64,000 bases of DNA from NCBI RefSeq assembly GCF_000959365.1, contig NZ_CP009555.1, forward strand, positions 1,302,001-1,366,000. The letters are read 5' to 3'. This DNA comes from Burkholderia oklahomensis C6786 (GTDB lineage Bacteria; Pseudomonadota; Gammaproteobacteria; Burkholderiales; Burkholderiaceae). Every line of letters begins with the position of its first letter. The first letter of the stretch is position 1. Positions 26,726 to 35,197 of the stretch are shown piece by piece. The notes beneath the pieces were generated by a model. It ran no database searches. It was not told where the DNA came from and was given only the letters and a program-made list of their open reading frames with translations. The position numbers and the translations under genes were made by a program.

Positions 26726-27879
26726 CCGAGCCCCACGTTCTGAAAGAGGATCGCGAACACCGCGTCGGCGAGGATCACGACCGTGATCGACGTGACGACG
26801 GACGTCGTCGTCCCTTCGCCGAGGCTCTGCGAGTTCGCCTTGATCCGGAAGCCGAAGTGGCACGCGACGAGCGCGATCAGCATCCCGAACACGACGCCCT
26901 TGCCGAGCCCGATCCACAGGTTCGCGATCGGCACGACGGACGGCAGCGAGCGCACGAAGAAGTTCAGGTCGATGGCGAGCACGAACTTCGCGGCGAGCGC
27001 GCCGCCCGTCAGCGCGATGACGTTGGTCCACATCACGAGGAGCGGCATCGCGACGCCCAGCGCGAGCACGCGCGGCAGCGTGATCCGCAGGCCGTGCGGG
27101 ATGCCCATCACGCGCATCGCGTCGAGCTCTTCCGTCACGCGCATCACGCCGATCTGCGCGGTGATCGCGGAGCCCGAGCGGCCCGCGACGAGGATCGCCG
27201 ACAGCACCGGCCCGAGCTCGCGGATCACGGACAGGCCGAGGATGTTGACGATGTAGCGGTTCGCGCCGAACAGCTGGAGCTGCTGCGCGGACAGATAGGA
27301 CAGCACGATGCCGATCAGGAACGCGACGAGCGCCGTGATCGGCAGCGCCTTCGCGCCCGCGGCGTAGACGTTCGCGGAGATCTCGGTCCACGGCATCGTG
27401 CGCGGCCGGCGCAGCACCGACAGCAGATCGATGACCAGCCGGCCGAGCAGCCCGATGCCGCCGTACAGGTGCTCGCCGAACGTGAAGAGGCCCTGGCCGA
27501 AGCGCGTGATCGGATCGATCCGCACGACGGGCTCGGGCGCCTCGCGGCCTTCGTCGAGCCGCTCGATCCGCTCGAACACGGTCCGCTGATTGTCGGTGAG
27601 CGCGAGCCCTTCGGGCAGCCGGCGGCCCCACACGCGCCAGAGCGCCTGCCCGCCGACGTGATCGAGCCGGACGACGCCGGACAGATCCCATTCGCCGACG
27701 GGCTCCTTCGCGAGCCGCGCGATCCGGCGCGCGACGTTGCCGCGATCGCGCGCGAGGGCAAGCGCCGTCCACTGCCCGTAAAGGCGCACGGTCTGGCCTT
27801 GGCTGCCGGAATCGACCGACAGGCCGGGGGGAGTCTGGAAGTCCAAAGGTCGATTTTGCAAAACGGTGACAGAGGCCAT
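26722..27879 (-). CDS. MlaE-family ABC permease with N-terminal STAS-like domain
   Basis: A 385-residue permease. Residues 1 to about 115 form a soluble domain resembling STAS/MlaB (VRLYGQWTALALAR, EWDLSGVVRLDHVGGQALWRVWG). Residues 150-380 are the MlaE permease with five or six helices and the conserved IRELGPVLSAILVAGRSGSAITAQIGVMRVTEELDAMRVMGI. The fusion takes the place of a separate MlaB protein. The ATG at 27879 was chosen over a longer Arg/Ala-rich extension. It heads the transporter operon and is divergent from the CpdB-like gene. Confidence 0.9.
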   Translation of the reverse strand: MASVTVLQNRPLDFQTPPGLSVDSGSQGQTVRLYGQWTALALARDRGNVARRIARLAKEPVGEWDLSGVVRLDHVGGQALWRVWGRRLPEGLALTDNQRTVFERIERLDEGREAPEPVVRIDPITRFGQGLFTFGEHLYGGIGLLGRLVIDLLSVLRRPRTMPWTEISANVYAAGAKALPITALVAFLIGIVLSYLSAQQLQLFGANRYIVNILGLSVIRELGPVLSAILVAGRSGSAITAQIGVMRVTEELDAMRVMGIPHGLRITLPRVLALGVAMPLLVMWTNVIALTGGALAAKFVLAIDLNFFVRSLPSVVPIANLWIGLGKGVVFGMLIALVACHFGFRIKANSQSLGEGTTTSVVTSITVVILADAVFAILFQNVGLG

Positions 27880-28155
27880 TGTAGCGAACCGCTTCGCCGC
27901 GCGAAGTCTCGTTTCGCCGGGCCGTCCGGCGCGATGGGCCGGCGCGCGCGCACGAAGCGCGCGGGCCGCACCGGCCGTTCCCGCGGCGCGCAAGCTTCCG
28001 ATATGCTTTCCGGGCGCCTTCCGGTTTGCCGTCCAAGCGCTTTCATTCTTCGGTCACGTTTCCTTTCGATACTCTCACGCGCTGGATGCCAGGCCGTCGG
28101 CCATGCGCCGCTCACGCCATCCCCGGCTCAACGGAAACAGAACAGGAAAAAACCG

Positions 28156-30219
28156 ATGCCATTCCCCTTGCGCTTTCGCCGGCGGCTCTCTGCCGCCGCC
28201 CTCGTCGCATGCGCGGCGCTCGTCGCCGGCTGCAACGACGACGTCGCCCCGACGCCGCCCGCCTCGTCCGACGCGCAGACGCCCGCCGGCACGAAGGCGA
28301 CGCTCGCCGTGCTCGAGACGACCGATCTGCACACGAACGTGCTCTCGTACGATTATTTCAAGCTCGCCGCCGACAACTCGCTCGGCTTCGAGCGCGTCGC
28401 GACGCTGATCGCGCAGGCGCGCGCGCAGTATCCGAACACGCTCTTGCTCGACAACGGCGACACGATCCAGGGCACCGCGCTCGCCGACTATCAGGCGCTC
28501 GTGAAGCCCGTGTCGTGCAGCGACACGCTCGCGATCTACAAGGTGATGAACGCGGCGAAGTTCGACGGCGGCGGGATCGGCAATCACGAATTCAACTACG
28601 GGCTGCCGTACCTGTCGCAGGTGACGGGCAACACGTTCGCCGTCGACGGCCTGCCCGCCCCGGCGCAGCAGAAGAAATGCGCGGGCCCGAGCTTCCCGCA
28701 GGTGCTCGCGAACGTGATCAGCGCGAAGACGAACGCGCCGCTCTTCACGCCGTACACGATCCTCTCGAAGACCGTCACCGCGACGGCGCCCGACGGCCGC
28801 ACGATCACCGCGCCCGTGAAGATCGGCATCATCGGCTTCACGCCGCCGACGATCATGAGCTGGGACAAGCGCTGGCTCGACGGCAAGGTCTACACGACGG
28901 GCCTGAAGGAAGCGGCCGAGAAGTACATTCCCGAGATGCGGGCGAAGGGCGCGGATCTCGTCGTCGCGATTTCGCACGGCGGCCTCGACAACTCGCCGTA
29001 TTCGCCGACGATGGAAAACGGCAGCTGGTGGCTGTCCACCGTGCCCGGCATCGACGCGATGCTGATCGGCCACTCGCACCAGGTGTTCCCGGACGCGTCG
29101 AGCACGGTCGCGCAGTTCAACCTGCCGGGCGTCGACAAGGCGAAGGGCACGGTCAACGGCGTGCCGACCGTGATGGCGAACTACTGGGGCAAGCATCTCG
29201 GCGTGATCAAGCTCGGCCTCGCGTTCAATGGCAAGACGTGGAGCGTCGACAAATCGCAGACGACCGTCGAGGCGCGCTCGATCCAGAACGCGGACAAGAG
29301 CTACGTCGCGGCGGATCCGTCGGTTTCGGCGGCGATCGCGGCCGAGCATCAGGCGACGATCGACTACGTGAAGACGCCGATCGGCAGCACCGACTACCGG
29401 ATGAGCAGCTATTTCGCGGACGTGGGCGATCCGGGCGCGATCCAGATCGTCAACGAGGCGCAGGCCGACTACGTCGCGGGCTACGTGCAGGCGAACCTGC
29501 CGCAGTACGCGTCGCTGCCGGTGCTGTCGGTGAGCGCGCCGTTCAAGAGCGGCTTCGGCGGCGGCACCGACTTCACCGACGTCGCGCCGGGCGCGCTCGC
29601 GATCAACAACGCGGCCGACCTCTATCTGTACCCGAACACCGTCTACGCGGTGAAGGTGAGCGGCGCCGACATCAAGAACTGGCTCGAGACCGCGGCGAAG
29701 CGCTTCAACACGATCGATCCGACGAAGGCGACCGTGCAGAAGCTCGTCAGCACGTTCCCCGGCTACAACTTCGACATGTTCACGTCCGCCGATCTGCGCT
29801 ACGAGATCGACGTGACGCAAGCGGCCGGCAGCCGGATCAGGAACCTCGCGTACAAGGGCGCGCCGATCGATCCGAACGCGCAGTTCATCGTCGCGACGAA
29901 CAACTATCGCGCGAGCGGCGGCGGCAACTTCCCGGGCCTCGACGGCAGCAAGACGATCTTCGCGTCGCCCGACGCGAACCGCGACGTGCTGATCGCGTAC
30001 ATCAAGAAGCGCGGCCAGCTCACGCGCACGGCCGACGGTGCGGCGCGAAGCTGGCGCTTCACGAAGCTCGCGAGCTCGGTCGCGCACGTGCAGTTCGCGT
30101 CGGCGCCGAACCTCGTCGCGCTCGCGAACGCCGCGGGCCTCGCCGGCATCACGCAGGTCGCGGCCGACGACGGCTCCGGCAAGGGCCTCGCGACCTACGA
30201 GATCGATCTGACGCAATGA
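28156..30219 (+). CDS. cpdB: 2',3'-cyclic-nucleotide 2'-phosphodiesterase/3'-nucleotidase (CpdB-like lipoprotein)
   Basis: A 687-residue secreted nucleotidase that hydrolyses 2',3'-cyclic nucleotides and 3'-nucleotides to salvage nucleosides and phosphate. The signal ends in the lipobox LVAGC (Cys about 25), so it is membrane-anchored. The metallophosphatase domain has ETTDLHTNV, LLLDNGDTIQG, GNHEFNYG and GHSHQVFP. The 5'-nucleotidase C-terminal domain has SVSAPFKSGFGGGTDFTDVAPG and ATNNYRASGGGNFPG. An AGGA site precedes the ATG. A 5'-nucleotidase cannot be excluded, but the SYDYF block after the first motif is CpdB-like. Confidence 0.88.
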   Translation: MPFPLRFRRRLSAAALVACAALVAGCNDDVAPTPPASSDAQTPAGTKATLAVLETTDLHTNVLSYDYFKLAADNSLGFERVATLIAQARAQYPNTLLLDNGDTIQGTALADYQALVKPVSCSDTLAIYKVMNAAKFDGGGIGNHEFNYGLPYLSQVTGNTFAVDGLPAPAQQKKCAGPSFPQVLANVISAKTNAPLFTPYTILSKTVTATAPDGRTITAPVKIGIIGFTPPTIMSWDKRWLDGKVYTTGLKEAAEKYIPEMRAKGADLVVAISHGGLDNSPYSPTMENGSWWLSTVPGIDAMLIGHSHQVFPDASSTVAQFNLPGVDKAKGTVNGVPTVMANYWGKHLGVIKLGLAFNGKTWSVDKSQTTVEARSIQNADKSYVAADPSVSAAIAAEHQATIDYVKTPIGSTDYRMSSYFADVGDPGAIQIVNEAQADYVAGYVQANLPQYASLPVLSVSAPFKSGFGGGTDFTDVAPGALAINNAADLYLYPNTVYAVKVSGADIKNWLETAAKRFNTIDPTKATVQKLVSTFPGYNFDMFTSADLRYEIDVTQAAGSRIRNLAYKGAPIDPNAQFIVATNNYRASGGGNFPGLDGSKTIFASPDANRDVLIAYIKKRGQLTRTADGAARSWRFTKLASSVAHVQFASAPNLVALANAAGLAGITQVAADDGSGKGLATYEIDLTQ

Positions 30220-30465
30220 CGATGCGGGCGCGAGGGGCGCGGGGCGGTCGCTGGCGGATGCCGGTGGGTGTCGGTCACTGCGTTGTGCGATTCGATCGTG
30301 CGCCGTCTCGCGCATCGCCCGCTGCGCCGCATCCGTTTTGCCGCGTCCGGTTAGCGGCACCCGTTCCGCCGCCCCCGTTCCGCCGCGCCCTTTCCGCCGC
30401 GTTCGCGCAGCCTGCTCGACGCGCCGCACGCACCGCTCGTCCAACCGTAAAACCGAATCACCTCG

Positions 30466-31353
30466 ATGATGAACGCGACAAAGAACCTGCTCTCGACTCG
30501 CCCCGCAACGCCTCCCGACGAGGTACAGCGCCAGCCGCCGTTGCAGCGCCTGCTGCGCGCGACGCTGTCGCCCATCGGCATGCTCGCCGTCGCGGCGGCG
30601 CTCGCGGCGGGCGTCGCCGTGACGGACCGAATCGAACACCCGGCGTCCGGCGCGCAGCCGGTCACCCGCGCGCAGCTCGACGAATGGCGCGCGATGGTCG
30701 AACAAGCGACCGAGCCGAATGCGCTCGGCCGACTTCGCGCGCTCGCGCAGCGCGGCTCGGCCGACGCGCAGTCGGCGCTCGGCCTCGCGCTCGTCGGCTC
30801 GCGCGATCTCGCGCTGCGCGACGAAGGGATGCGCTGGCTCGAAACGGCCGCGCAGGCGACGCCGGTCGACGGCGCGCCGACTAGCGCCGGCGAGCGCGAC
30901 GCGCGCGTCGCGCTCGGCAAGGCATGGCTGCTCGGCACGGGCGGCGCCGCGCGCGACTATCCGCGCGCGCTCGCGATGCTGCGCCCGCTCGCCGCCGCCG
31001 GCGATCCGAACGCCGCGTACTACGTCGGCCTGATCTACCGCAGCGGCTACGGCACGCCCGTCGATCCCACCGAGGCGGCCCGCTGGTTCGAGCTCGCCGC
31101 GCGGCACGACATCCCGGCCGCGCAATTCATGCTCGCGAACGCGTACCGCGACGGCAGCGGCGTGCGCCGCGACGAAGCGCGCGCGCTCGCGCTGTATCGG
31201 CAGGCCGCCGACCGCGAGCTGCCGGAAGCGGTGCAGGCGCTCGCCATCGCGTACCGCAACGGCGAGCTCGGGCTGCCGCGCGATCCCGACGCGTTCCACA
31301 CGCAATGGATCGAGGCTGCGCACGCGCTCAAGCATCCGGCGCTCGCGCCTTGA
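30466..31353 (+). CDS. Sel1-repeat membrane-anchored protein
   Basis: A 295-residue protein with one membrane helix (about residues 36-52, IGMLAVAAALAAGVAV) and a periplasmic solenoid. At least four Sel1-like/TPR-type repeats of about 36 residues are visible, for example DPNAAYYVGLIYRSGYGTPVDPTEAARWFELAARH and IPAAQFMLANAYRDGSGVRRDEARALALYRQAAD. Such proteins scaffold protein complexes. It begins with two consecutive ATG codons; which is used is unclear. No functional link to neighbours is evident. Confidence 0.83.
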   Translation: MMNATKNLLSTRPATPPDEVQRQPPLQRLLRATLSPIGMLAVAAALAAGVAVTDRIEHPASGAQPVTRAQLDEWRAMVEQATEPNALGRLRALAQRGSADAQSALGLALVGSRDLALRDEGMRWLETAAQATPVDGAPTSAGERDARVALGKAWLLGTGGAARDYPRALAMLRPLAAAGDPNAAYYVGLIYRSGYGTPVDPTEAARWFELAARHDIPAAQFMLANAYRDGSGVRRDEARALALYRQAADRELPEAVQALAIAYRNGELGLPRDPDAFHTQWIEAAHALKHPALAP

Positions 31354-31673
31354 GCGAACGGCGACGGTGAACGGCGCGGCGTCGGCGCGTCGAAGCCTGC
31401 CGTCGCGCAAATGCGCGCGCCCCCGCGAAGACGCGCGCATACAGGCGTCGCGCGCCTCCCGACACCCCGCGACAACGCCGTGCCGAAACACACGCCGCCG
31501 CGCCCCGCCACACGCATGCCGGACAGAAAAACGAAGCAATCGGCGATTTCAACAAAAGGCGTGCGCAACGATCGTGTACCAATACGCATTGCAGCCGGAC
31601 CGCGCGGTTCGGCCGCACTTGCCGTCCGGCAAGCAACCCCGTTCACGCGACGCCCTCGTTCGACACGACGCCC
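31354..31673. other. Intergenic region upstream of the chaperone-effector pair
   Basis: This 320-bp region is less GC-rich than its surroundings (about 57% over 31501-31560 by my count) and should hold the promoter of the chaperone gene. I see no clear sigma-70 boxes or known activator motif, and no credible gene. Confidence 0.5.
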
Positions 31674-32171
31674 ATGACCGTCCGTTTTTCCGATTTCCTG
31701 CCGAGCATCCGCTCGACTCCGGCGCCCTCCCTGCACGACGGCGCGACCGACGCGCTGCTCGCCGAGCTCGCACGACGGCTGGGACTGCCCGGCCTGCATT
31801 TCGACGCGCACGGCCATTGCCGCCTGCTGATCGACGAATCGCTGCCGATCCTGCTGCGCCGTAGCGGCGCACAGCTCATCGCCATCGGCCGCATCGACTG
31901 GCCGCTGCCCGCATCGGCGAGCGACGAGACGCTGCGTCTGTTGCTGCATGCGGCGCTCAATCCGCTCGTCGGCGCGCGGCCGGGCATCGGCTGGCATGAG
32001 GAACTGGGGCTCGTCGCGTACCGGGCCGAGCCGGCATTGGAGCTGACGGCCGAAGCGCTCGCGCACCGGCTGTCCGGTTTCATCGTCTGGGTAAAGGCGT
32101 TTCCCGCGTCGCTGCGCGAAGCCGCGCACGTGGCGCAATACGAGAAGAGTGTGATTCATGATCGAATTTGA
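31674..32171 (+). CDS. CesT/Tir-family type III secretion chaperone (class I)
   Basis: A 165-residue protein that fits class I secretion chaperones in size and pattern: an N-terminal helix (about 23-37, ATDALLAELARRLGLPGL), the strand pair FDAHGHCRLLIDESLPILLR, then LIAIGRIDWPLPA, a helix ETLRLLLHAALNP, the strand pair GIGWHEELGLVAYRAEPA, and a last helix LTAEALAHRLSGFIVW. Such proteins bind the N-terminus of one effector. It overlaps the next gene by 14 bp, a usual chaperone-effector arrangement. No strong ribosome site is visible. The cargo is inferred to be the adjacent protein; no secretion machinery is in the window. Confidence 0.72.
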   Translation: MTVRFSDFLPSIRSTPAPSLHDGATDALLAELARRLGLPGLHFDAHGHCRLLIDESLPILLRRSGAQLIAIGRIDWPLPASASDETLRLLLHAALNPLVGARPGIGWHEELGLVAYRAEPALELTAEALAHRLSGFIVWVKAFPASLREAAHVAQYEKSVIHDRI

Positions 32172-33225
32172 GCATCTTGCCGCGACGGCGGTCGCATCGC
32201 CGAATGCGCCGCAGGACGTCCGGAACGAAGGGACATTGAAGGTCGGCGGGCACGAACACCGGGTCGACGCGGCCCCGCAGCGGCTGCCGCACACGCATCC
32301 GCAGCATGCGGACATCAACCGCTTCTTCGAAGGCGCGAGCCGGGTCTTCGGGAGCGACGGCGCAACGCCGGCCGCGCGCCACGCGCCGCCCCCGCCGCCT
32401 GCGCCGGCGCTCGGCGCACGGATGCCGCCTCCGCCGCCCGGCGCGCTGCCGCTACCGCCGCTGCCGCCTGCCGCACGCCCGGCTCCCGTGACGGCAGCGG
32501 CGCCGCGCACGTCGACGCAGTCGTTTCAGCCGACCGAGCTCAAGCCGTTCGTGAACGAGAACAAACAGTTGTCGCCGCGCTGGTCGGTGAAGGACTATGT
32601 CGACGTCGACAAGCTGAGCGCGGGCATCGCGGCGGTGCTCGGCATTGCGCCGCCGCGCATGGACATCGCCGAGACGACGATGCAAGGGCTGTCGAACGTG
32701 ATGAGCATTCCGTACTACGCCGACGAACCGACGCTCAATCCGATCGCGTGGACGTCGCCCGAAGGCACGATCTACATGGCGACCGATGCGCCCGAATATT
32801 CGGCGGGCGGCGTGCTCGATGCGACGAAGATCCGGTCGACGATCGTGCACGAGAGCGTGCATGCGGCTTCGCACGATCACACGGGCTTTCAGCAGACGAC
32901 GAAGGAAGCCGGCATCAATGCGAACTGGAACTACGACGAGTTCGCGACCGACTATTTCGCGCACAAGGTTTATCAGCAGCTCTATCCGGGCGACGATTAC
33001 AAGACGAACTACTTCACGACGGATCTCGGCGGACGGCCGAAAGTCTGGGGCGGCAACCTGATCGCATTCATGGTTCAGTCGGGGCACATGCGCGAGGCCG
33101 ACATCACGTCGGCCTACGCGAACGGCAATGGCTCGCTCGCGCTGCTCGAAGGCGAGAAGCTCGATGCGTGGAAGCAGTACGCGAAGACGGGGCGCGCGAC
33201 GGCGCTTCAGAAGCACGTTCAATAA
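32158..33225 (+). CDS. Putative type III effector: polyproline region plus zinc metalloprotease domain
   Basis: A 355-residue protein with no signal peptide or membrane helix. The N-terminal 75 residues are polar, where a secretion signal and chaperone-binding site would be. Residues 76-110 are a polyproline segment (APPPPPAPA, RMPPPPPGALPLPPLPP) like ligands of SH3, EVH1 or profilin. The C-terminal domain has a zinc-protease signature, IVHESVHAASH (H231-E-x-x-H235), and NYDEFATDYF, whose Glu261 could be the third ligand. I do not recognise a named family. GC falls to about 57% in 32881-33060, well below neighbours. An extracellular protease is an alternative reading, but the chaperone argues for type III secretion. 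Confidence 0.68.
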   Translation: MIEFEHLAATAVASPNAPQDVRNEGTLKVGGHEHRVDAAPQRLPHTHPQHADINRFFEGASRVFGSDGATPAARHAPPPPPAPALGARMPPPPPGALPLPPLPPAARPAPVTAAAPRTSTQSFQPTELKPFVNENKQLSPRWSVKDYVDVDKLSAGIAAVLGIAPPRMDIAETTMQGLSNVMSIPYYADEPTLNPIAWTSPEGTIYMATDAPEYSAGGVLDATKIRSTIVHESVHAASHDHTGFQQTTKEAGINANWNYDEFATDYFAHKVYQQLYPGDDYKTNYFTTDLGGRPKVWGGNLIAFMVQSGHMREADITSAYANGNGSLALLEGEKLDAWKQYAKTGRATALQKHVQ

Positions 33226-33376
33226 GCCGAGCGCTTCGAGCGACGGTGCTGGGCCGTCCATCCGCGGATGGGCGGCGCGGCATCTTCGGCCGGCGATTCT
33301 CTGGATTCGGCGTCGCGGCGCATGGCGATCGCCGACTTCGTCGGCGATGTCGGATCGACGCGTTTCGTTGTTTGCT

Positions 33377-33420
33377 TTTGCGGTGTTTGCGGTGTTTGCG
33401 GTGTTTGCGGTGTTTGCGGC
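33377..33420. repeat. 9-bp tandem repeat TTTGCGGTG, 4.9 copies
   Basis: Four perfect copies of TTTGCGGTG are followed by TTTGCGGC. It is non-coding and lies about 150 bp after the effector stop. Such arrays often vary in copy number between strains of this group. Confidence 0.9.
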
Positions 33421-33802
33421 AAGTCGCTCCGGCGTGCTTCCTCCAAGCGCACGGCTCTGATCGCCAGTCTCGCCGCCGAGCGCGATCGCCGAGCCGCGGC
33501 GCCTCGGACGCGATGCGACAGGAACAGAATCCAAGCCCCTTGCGCTCGATCGGCGTCGCGCGAAGGCATGTCGACGGGAACCGGTCCCGGCACGCTCGCG
33601 CATCGCGCCGCCCCGTTTTCTCCGCCCCGCGCCAAGCGGAACACATTCCGCCTCGGCGTGCGGACGCGTCGCGCACACGCCGCACGAACGCCCCGCTCGC
33701 GTGATGCGGCCGCCGCGCCGACGCCGGATGATGAACCGCCGGCCGACCATCGCAACCGATCGGCGCGCATTCCCACTGACGAATGCTCGCGCATCCCCGC
33801 GC

Positions 33803-33823
33803 GATGCCCGATGCCCGATGTCC
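33803..33823. repeat. 7-bp tandem repeat GATGCCC, 3 copies
   Basis: Two perfect copies and one with a single change (GATGTCC), in the non-coding stretch before birA. Confidence 0.8.
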
Positions 33824-33966
33824 GACGCATGCTCGATCCGCGATCACGCGCGCGACGCCGTATCAATGGCCACTTCGAAGCGATCGAGCGCGGCGGCCAC
33901 TACAATCTGAGCTTTTCGCGCTCTGCGGCGACGGCCCGCCCACGCGACGAGCACAATCTGTTGCCT

Positions 33967-33990
33967 GTCAGTCGTCAGTCGTCAGCCGTC
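33967..33990. repeat. 7-bp tandem repeat GTCAGTC, 3.4 copies
   Basis: Two perfect copies, one with a single change (GTCAGCC), then GTC. It is about 245 bp before the birA start. Confidence 0.8.
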
Positions 33991-34234
33991 GATCGCCGGT
34001 CCCGCGGTCCCGCGAATTGCCGCCCCGGCGCGATCCGCCAATCCGCCGCACGCGTCGAGCATTCGCGCAAAACGCGCCGCCGGCCCGGCGATCGCACGTC
34101 GCCGGACGACGCGGCTATGATGGGCGAATCGCCGACGAACGCATGAAGGGACGCGATCCGCAATCCCCGTCAAGCGACGGGACAATCGAACTTTACGCTG
34201 GCAACCGTCGACCAGTTCCGCAACAATACGCGCC

Positions 34235-35197
34235 ATGAATGTCGCCACCCCCCCTTCAACGCCCGCGAACGACGGGCCGCGCATCGATCGCGCACACGTC
34301 GATGCGCGCCTTGTTCCCGCAGCCCGCGAATGGTCGATCGAGATCGTCGACGCGACGGGCTCGACCAACGCCGACCTCGCCGCGCACCTGAAGACGCTAC
34401 CGCGCAGCCGCGACGCGCTCGCCGCGCCGGTCGCGCGCGTCGCGTACGAGCAGACGGCCGGACGCGGCCGGCAAGGCCGCCCGTGGTTCGCCAGGCCGGG
34501 CGATGCGCTGCTTTGCTCGGTCGCGTGCGTGCTGCCGCGGCCCGTCGGCGAGCTCGCGGGCCTGAGCCTCGCCGTCGGCGTCGCGCTCGCCGAAGCGCTT
34601 GCCGAAACAGGCGGCGAACCGCCTGCGGGCGAACGCGCGGACGCGCCCGGCGACGCCCATCGCATCGCGCTCAAATGGCCGAACGATCTGCTCGTCACGA
34701 CGACGCGCGACGGCGAAACCGCGATCGCCGGCAAGCTCGCCGGCATCCTGATCGAAACCGTCTGGAACACGAACGATGCGACCGCGGTCGTGATCGGCTT
34801 CGGCGTCAACGTGCGCACGGCCGACGCCGCCGCGGCCGAAGTCGACGCGCTGCGCAAGCGCGACGCGACGCTCGCGAGCGGCCTGCCGCCCGTCGCGCTG
34901 TCCGCCGTCCGGCCCGGCGCGAATCTCACCGAAGCGTTCGCCGCCGCGCTGAACGCGCTCGCCGTCGCGCTGCCCGCGTTCGCAGCGGACGGCCTCGCCC
35001 CGTTCGCCGCGCGCTGGAACGCGCTGCACGCGTACGCGGGCCGCGACGTCGTGCTGCTCGAACGCGGCACGGAGATCGTGCGCGGCGTCGCCGTCGGGAT
35101 CGACGCGACCGGCCAGTTGCTGCTCGACACGCCCGCCGGCCGGCAGGCGATCGCGGCAGGCGACGTGTCGCTGCGCGCGCCGGGAGCCGTCCGATGA
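34235..35197 (+). CDS. birA: Biotin--[acetyl-CoA-carboxylase] ligase BirA (catalytic type, no repressor domain)
   Basis: A 320-residue enzyme that makes biotinyl-AMP and biotinylates carrier proteins. Key blocks: [15 protein letters not shown], the adenylate loop GRGRQGR (76-82), and LKWPNDLLV with the biotin/ATP-contacting lysine near 150, followed by KLAGILIE. There is no N-terminal HTH domain, so unlike E. coli BirA it should not repress transcription. Its stop overlaps the coaX start by 4 bp. Confidence 0.94.
   Translation: MNVATPPSTPANDGPRIDRAHVDARLVPAAREWSIEIVDATGSTNADLAAHLKTLPRSRDALAAPVARVAYEQTAGRGRQGRPWFARPGDALLCSVACVLPRPVGELAGLSLAVGVALAEALAETGGEPPAGERADAPGDAHRIALKWPNDLLVTTTRDGETAIAGKLAGILIETVWNTNDATAVVIGFGVNVRTADAAAAEVDALRKRDATLASGLPPVALSAVRPGANLTEAFAAALNALAVALPAFAADGLAPFAARWNALHAYAGRDVVLLERGTEIVRGVAVGIDATGQLLLDTPAGRQAIAAGDVSLRAPGAVR

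Larger units (their letters stand above)
33226..34234. other. Repeat-rich non-coding stretch between effector and birA
   Basis: A 1,009-bp gap, the longest in the window. It contains three separate short tandem repeats (33377-33420, 33803-33823, 33967-33990). Long open frames cross it on both strands but are Arg/Ala-rich and run through the repeats, so I do not accept them. TACAAT at 33901-33906 and TATGAT at 34116-34121 are possible -10 elements, the latter for birA. No terminator was seen after the effector. Confidence 0.6.

Noticed and set aside
30220..30465. CCCGTTCCGCCGC-like repeats after cpdB
   Set aside because: Copies are too degenerate to call a tandem repeat; they look like general C-rich intergenic DNA.
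28075..31539. 1,154-codon open frame antisense to cpdB and the Sel1 gene
   Set aside because: Covers two recognised genes and the gap between them; Arg-rich composition without domain character.
33268..34146. 292-codon open frame in the gap before birA
   Set aside because: Runs straight through two tandem-repeat arrays, is Arg/Ala-rich, and competes with an equally long antisense frame.
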